In this document: positions 14,520-18,044 of the stretch, piece by piece | Layout: each line of letters starts with the position of its first letter | How positions within the stretch are numbered: the first letter of the stretch is position 1 | Origin: CALARM01 sp040217695 | GTDB taxonomy: Bacteria > Vulcanimicrobiota > SpSt-956 > JAKJGF01 | Length of the DNA: 18,044 nt | Direction of reading: 5' to 3' | Assembly (NCBI GenBank): GCA_040217695.1 | Contig: JBEHWO010000100.1 | Coordinates: 1-18,044 of the forward strand | The notes under the pieces: generated by a model | What the model was told of the DNA's origin: nothing | Seen by the model: the letters and a program-made list of their open reading frames with translations, nothing else | Database searches by the model: none | Program-made: the position numbers and the translations under genes

Positions 14520-15803
14520 TTATTTAATAACCTCATTTATTTTATCTAAAAGATTTTCCATATATTTTCTGTCTTTGGACATAAAAGCTTTTATTTCCTG
14601 TGAAGACATTCCGAGAATGAGTATATAATTATAATCCCTTACCGTTAAAAGCATAATCAGATACAGGATTCCTATGAAGATCAGTATAAATATACCTGCT
14701 TCCGTAGCGACAATAGGTCTCAGAAAAAAAACAATACTTATAAACATTGCAAATGCTATACAGCCATTTGTGATTACATATCTCCTGTCCAGTTCTTTTT
14801 TTATTTTAGCAGATCTTATTTCAGATAAATTATATTCATTCTCCTGAATAATCAATTGAGTTCCAGTCAGAGTGACATCTTCATCTTCATAGAAGATTTT
14901 ATCTATCAGCTCTTTACCGGATTTTTTTACCGCTTTTCTGTGAATATCAGGTATTTGTTTACCTTCTTTTTGATTTTTTTCATGTTTTTTAGAAATTTTC
15001 TCTATGGCATGGAGCATTTCTGCGGCAGTGGAAAATCTTTCGTCCGGATTATCTTTTAAGGATTTTATAATGATTTTTTCCAGATCTGCCGGCAGAGACG
15101 GAACGATATGCCTTACCGGTTCAAATTTAAAAGGCAGTGGTTCTATGCCCGTAAGAAGACAGTGCATGGTGGCTCCCAGACTGTATAGATCGGATCTTGC
15201 TTCTGCATTACCTTTACACTGTTCTACCGGTGCAAATCCGCCTGTGCCTATGGCAGTTTTTCCTGTGTCATCACGGGCAATTACCCTTGCTATACCGAAA
15301 TCTATGAGCATTACCCTTCCGTCATTATGGAGCATAATATTTGCCGGTTTTATGTCTCTGTATATGACAGGAGGATTTTGGTTGTGCAGGTAAACGAGTA
15401 AATCAAGGATTTCTATTGACCATTCTATGACTTTCCTCCCGGGAAATCCCGGGTTGCCTTCCCTTTTTAATTTGCTTTCCAGATCTTCACCGTCAATAAA
15501 GGTCATTGCAAGGTAATAACGGCCCATATTCAGAAAATAATCAAATACTTTCGGAAGATTCGGATGGTCAAGTCTGGCAAGAAGTTTTGCTTCTCTCTGG
15601 AACCATAAAGCAGACTGTTCCCTGATTTTATCGGAACCAAAAGGGGGAATAAGTTCTTTTATCGCACAGATACAGTCCAGTTTTTCATCTGAAGCTTTAT
15701 AGACTGCTCCCATACCACCGGCTTTTATAAGTGATATGATTTTATATCTATGTTCCAGTATTGTCCCTTCTGCCAGAGGTTCATTATTTGAAAATTCCGT
15801 CAA
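14520..15803 (-). CDS. Ser/Thr protein kinase fused to a DUF6232-like membrane domain
   Basis: 427 residues from a TTG start with AGGTGG seven bases upstream. Kinase domain at about 20-270: glycine loop KAGGMGAVY (27-35), K49 (AIK), E71, a catalytic loop of YRDIKPAN (148-155) with Tyr in place of the usual His, D168 of DFG, and APVEQ (191-195) in place of APE. Catalytic Asp150 and Asn155 are present, so activity is likely. A charged linker (270-300) follows. Residues about 303-427 look like DUF6232: a strand segment with TLTGTQLIIQENEYNLSEI, two adjacent membrane helices (about 347-361 and 367-386), then YILILGMSSQEIKAFMSKDRKYMENLLDKI. The kinase would thus be anchored with both ends cytoplasmic. 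It is coupled to the downstream permease gene. Confidence 0.88.
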   Translation of the reverse strand: MTEFSNNEPLAEGTILEHRYKIISLIKAGGMGAVYKASDEKLDCICAIKELIPPFGSDKIREQSALWFQREAKLLARLDHPNLPKVFDYFLNMGRYYLAMTFIDGEDLESKLKREGNPGFPGRKVIEWSIEILDLLVYLHNQNPPVIYRDIKPANIMLHNDGRVMLIDFGIARVIARDDTGKTAIGTGGFAPVEQCKGNAEARSDLYSLGATMHCLLTGIEPLPFKFEPVRHIVPSLPADLEKIIIKSLKDNPDERFSTAAEMLHAIEKISKKHEKNQKEGKQIPDIHRKAVKKSGKELIDKIFYEDEDVTLTGTQLIIQENEYNLSEIRSAKIKKELDRRYVITNGCIAFAMFISIVFFLRPIVATEAGIFILIFIGILYLIMLLTVRDYNYILILGMSSQEIKAFMSKDRKYMENLLDKINEVIK

Positions 15804-15832
15804 ATCTTTACCACCTGTTCTATTGATTTATC

Positions 15833-15860
15833 GTGACGCGTAACGCGTAATGCGTGACGC
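15833..15860. repeat. Heptamer array, GTGACGC type
   Basis: GTGA 15833, GTAA 15840, GTAA 15847, GTGA 15854. Read on the strand of the kinase gene it precedes, it is in TCAC orientation. It ends in ACGCGAGAA, as does the array at 15957. Confidence 0.85.
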
Positions 15861-15897
15861 GAGAAAGCAATTCAGGTTCAGAATTTTATCTGATTGC

Positions 15898-15925
15898 CTG
15901 ATACTGACTGCTTAGGGGTTGTCAA
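15898..15925 (-). promoter_or_regulatory. Putative promoter of the kinase-permease operon
   Basis: On the - strand a perfect -35 TTGACA (15920-15925), a 16-bp spacer and TATCAG (15898-15903) precede the kinase start by about 95 bases, leaving the heptamer array inside the leader. Confidence 0.4.
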
Positions 15926-15956
15926 GAAATAACCCAATCATATTTACGTCTATATA

Positions 15957-15984
15957 GTGACTCGTAACGCGTAACTCATGACGC
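15957..15984. repeat. Heptamer array, second copy
   Basis: GTGA 15957, GTAA 15964, GTAA 15971, ATGA 15978, in 7-nt register. It is similar to the array at 15833-15860, including the terminal ACGCGAGAA. Confidence 0.8.
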
Positions 15985-16146
15985 GAGAATGATAACCGTT
16001 CTAAAAATTTGCCAGGGTTATTTTCTTACAGTCTCTTAATTTCGTTAAAAATAACATGTAATCCTGTTTTTTATTTGAAAAATTATGGCAGGGATTACGG
16101 AATTCTGTGGACGCTACGACAGGCAGATTGGATTTATATGAGAATC

Positions 16147-16206
16147 GTGAATTATGAGCAGCAAGTCGTGAGCGGTTAATTTTACCGGTGACGTATCACG
16201 CATCAC
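16147..16206. repeat. Heptamer array downstream of the histidine kinase gene
   Basis: GTGA 16147, ATGA 16154, GTGA 16168, GTTA 16175, then TTAC 16182, TCAC 16196 and 16203, all in one 7-nt register although the orientation flips. TTTTACCGGT at 16180-16189 echoes the TTTTACCGGTACC of the rsmA-flanking element. Confidence 0.75.
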
Positions 16207-16209
16207 GTA

Positions 16210-18044
16210 CTAAATGTCAGGAATTAAATCATTGACTATCTCTATTAATTTATTCATATCAAAAGGTTTATGCAGTACAGGGAGCTCATTTTCTCTTATA
16301 AAAGACAGGTTTGTCTCGTCTACAACTTCGCCTGTAATATAAATTAATTTCTTTAAAAGAGCCGGTTTGACTTCAACCAGGGTGCTGTAGAGTTTTTCTC
16401 CGCTCAGGTTTGGCATCCTGTAATCGGATATAACAACATCAAAATCCATTTTTTTAATCATTTCTATTGCCTTTTTTCCGTCCAGAGCACCTTTTACTTT
16501 ATAACCATGTTTTTTGAGAGAAGAAATTATTACGTCTACTATTAATGCTTCATCGTCTACTACCAGTATAGATCCTGTGGGAGAAGTCTCTTTTAACTCC
16601 GACTCTTCTTCTTCTATATCTGTTAATATGGAAACGGGAAGGGTGATTGTAAAGTCTGTCCCTTTGCCAGGATCACTTTTTACACTTATATCACCCCTGT
16701 GTTCTTTAATAATACCGTAGGAAATACTCAAACCAAGGCCTGTACCTTTACCGACTTCTTTAGTTGTATAAAAGGGATCAAATATTTTATTTATATGTTT
16801 TGGATCAATACCGGGGCCGTCATCTGAAAAGATTAATTTTATTTTATCATTGTCTCTGGTAACGTTAATTTTTATAGTGCCTTCATCTTTAAAGCTCAAA
16901 ATGGCATCTACGGCATTGTTTATGATATTTAAAATAACCTGCTGTATCTGATTTTCATCGACACAGACAAAGGGTAGATGCTCCTCGAAATTTTTTATGA
17001 TTTCTATATCTTTTCTTTCCATGTCATAATTTCTTAATTCAAGGGTCTTTTCTATTAATTCCAGAAGATCTACATTTCTTTTTTCCAGTTTATGGCTTCT
17101 GCCAAAAACAGAAAGATTATAAATTATTTTTTTTGCTCTGTTGGATTGCTCCTGAACTTTTTTCAGTCTCTCTTTAAACTCATTTCCCAGAGACGGATCA
17201 TTTAAAAGCATATAACAATAACCCATTATAATTGTTAAGGGATTATTCAGTTCATGGGCGATCCCTGCTACCAGTGTTCCGACTGCTGCCATTTTTGAAG
17301 ATTGTATCAGTTGTTCTTCAAGGGTTTTTCTTTTTGTTATATCACTTGCAATATGTATAATACCCTCTACTTCTCCGCTGTCATTAAAAATCGGAGATGC
17401 AGAGATAACAAAAACACCGCCAAGTTTTTCACTTCTTATTTCTTTTTGAACACTTTTCTTTGATTTTATAACCTCATAACATGGACATGAATCTTCTTCC
17501 GTAAAAAGGGAACAGCAGTCTTTACCTTCAAGTTCGGAAGGAGTTTTATTAAATTTTTTTGCAATGGCTTTATTTACTCTCACTATTTTATCATCAATAT
17601 TATGTATTGAAACCATATCTTCTATTGAATCAAAGGTTCTTTCCCAGAGAATTTTCGATTTTTCAAGTTCTTCCGTTCTTAATTGAACTCTTCTTTCCAG
17701 GTTTATACCCGCTTCTTCCAGTTTTTCTACAAGTGATCTTATTTCAGTTATATCGCGGAGAACTCCTATGATACCGGTAGTAATTCCATTTTTGTTAGTT
17801 ACTGTAGAAGTAGTAAGAAGGGCAGGAAATTTTTCGCCAGTTTTTTTTACTGCCATAACTTCGCCCTGCCAGTTACCTTTAAAGCTGTTACTGTCTGTAG
17901 TTTCATAGAGAATGCCGGGCCCTTTCCCCAGTAATTCCATTGAACCAAATTCGAAGGTTTCTTCTGTTCTTTTATTGTAAAAAATGATTCTCTGAGATAT
18001 ATCGGTAATTAAAACACTTTCTCCTACACTTGCAAGGGCGTCTG
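16210..18044 (-). CDS. Hybrid sensor histidine kinase (PAS-PAS-HisKA-HATPase-receiver), 5' partial
   Basis: The frame stays open through the ATG at 17940 to the window edge; the 34 residues before it (ALASVGESVLITD ... YNKRTEETF) are the start of a PAS domain, so the true start is outside. Counting from that Met: remainder of PAS 1 (to about 65), a coiled-coil linker (66-100), PAS 2 (about 101-205) with a cysteine cluster (C142, C143, C152, C154), HisKA with H229 in GIAHELNNPL, HATPase_c with the N box (NIINNAVDAI, about 338-347), DDGPGI (373-378) and GKGTGLGLS, and a receiver (about 457-572) with D506 (ISDYRMP), T536 and K558. No membrane helix is visible in this part. Autophosphorylation followed by intramolecular transfer to D506 is expected. 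Signal and output partner are unknown. Confidence 0.92.
   Translation of the reverse strand, partial: DALASVGESVLITDISQRIIFYNKRTEETFEFGSMELLGKGPGILYETTDSNSFKGNWQGEVMAVKKTGEKFPALLTTSTVTNKNGITTGIIGVLRDITEIRSLVEKLEEAGINLERRVQLRTEELEKSKILWERTFDSIEDMVSIHNIDDKIVRVNKAIAKKFNKTPSELEGKDCCSLFTEEDSCPCYEVIKSKKSVQKEIRSEKLGGVFVISASPIFNDSGEVEGIIHIASDITKRKTLEEQLIQSSKMAAVGTLVAGIAHELNNPLTIIMGYCYMLLNDPSLGNEFKERLKKVQEQSNRAKKIIYNLSVFGRSHKLEKRNVDLLELIEKTLELRNYDMERKDIEIIKNFEEHLPFVCVDENQIQQVILNIINNAVDAILSFKDEGTIKINVTRDNDKIKLIFSDDGPGIDPKHINKIFDPFYTTKEVGKGTGLGLSISYGIIKEHRGDISVKSDPGKGTDFTITLPVSILTDIEEEESELKETSPTGSILVVDDEALIVDVIISSLKKHGYKVKGALDGKKAIEMIKKMDFDVVISDYRMPNLSGEKLYSTLVEVKPALLKKLIYITGEVVDETNLSFIRENELPVLHKPFDMNKLIEIVNDLIPDI

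Larger units (their letters stand above)
15804..16209. other. 406-bp intergenic region with heptamer arrays
   Basis: No coding sequence seen. It holds three heptamer arrays (15833-15860, 15957-15984, 16147-16206), a possible - strand promoter (15898-15925), and an inverted pair AAGAAATAACCC (15924-15935) / GGGTTATTTTCTT (16015-16027) bracketing the middle array. The stretch 16028-16140 is AT-rich with nothing I can name. Confidence 0.7.

Noticed and set aside
15924..16027. Inverted pair AAGAAATAACCC / GGGTTATTTTCTT as the ends of a miniature transposable element
   Set aside because: Only 12-13 bp match, with a one-base length difference and no flanking duplication; one arm overlaps a likely -35 element. 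Too weak to call.

Overview
The window is AT-rich bacterial chromosome. Its genes fall into two halves that converge near 7.55 kb: everything from the left edge to about 7.5 kb is on the + strand, and everything from 7.6 kb to the right edge is on the - strand. The host cannot be named from sequence alone. Three things look Gram-positive-like: a YabE-type DUF348-G5-3D protein beside rsmA, a fliK-like/flhB-C-like (ylqG-ylqH) pair, and flgF-flgG followed directly by a short flgJ with no flgH or flgI. The two eukaryotic-type Ser/Thr kinases and the hybrid histidine kinase suggest a signalling-rich, deep-branching lineage.

Layout, + strand: end of a cell-wall 3D-domain protein (3-845), rsmA (1043-1906), then a flagellar cluster: fliK-like (2169-3548), standalone FlhB C-terminal-like protein (3564-3953), flgF (4057-4818), flgG (4852-5616), flgJ-N (5690-6034), FliA-type sigma factor (6280-7071) and a small charged protein (7084-7518).

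Layout, - strand, in order of transcription: a hybrid histidine kinase cut by the right edge (16210-18044); a Ser/Thr kinase fused to a DUF6232-like membrane domain (14520-15803), coupled to an ion-transporter-type permease (13059-14516); a monocistronic anthrax-lethal-factor-like metalloprotease homologue (11809-12777); and an operon of a secreted protein of unknown function (10978-11694), an APC-type amino acid permease (9554-10987) and a Ser/Thr kinase with TPR-like repeats (7608-9512). A Ser/Thr kinase sits next to a transporter twice.

The most unusual part is the intergenic DNA. Several spacers are filled with arrays of a degenerate 7-bp unit (GTGAnnn on one strand, nnnTCAC on the other) in near-perfect 7-nt register. 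In the clear cases the GTGA (stop-codon-rich) orientation follows a gene's stop codon and the TCAC orientation precedes the next start, and three genes take their final codons or stop from the array. rsmA is flanked by two inverted 97-bp copies (90/97 identical by eye) of a composite element built from these heptamers plus a hairpin and a CCGGTACCGG palindrome. Other structures are four TTAA boxes spaced exactly 11 bp apart before the fliK-like gene, with a similar set before the protease gene; a 29-bp direct repeat and a perfect 28-bp palindrome in the protease leader; and a two-tier hairpin before the sigma-factor gene.
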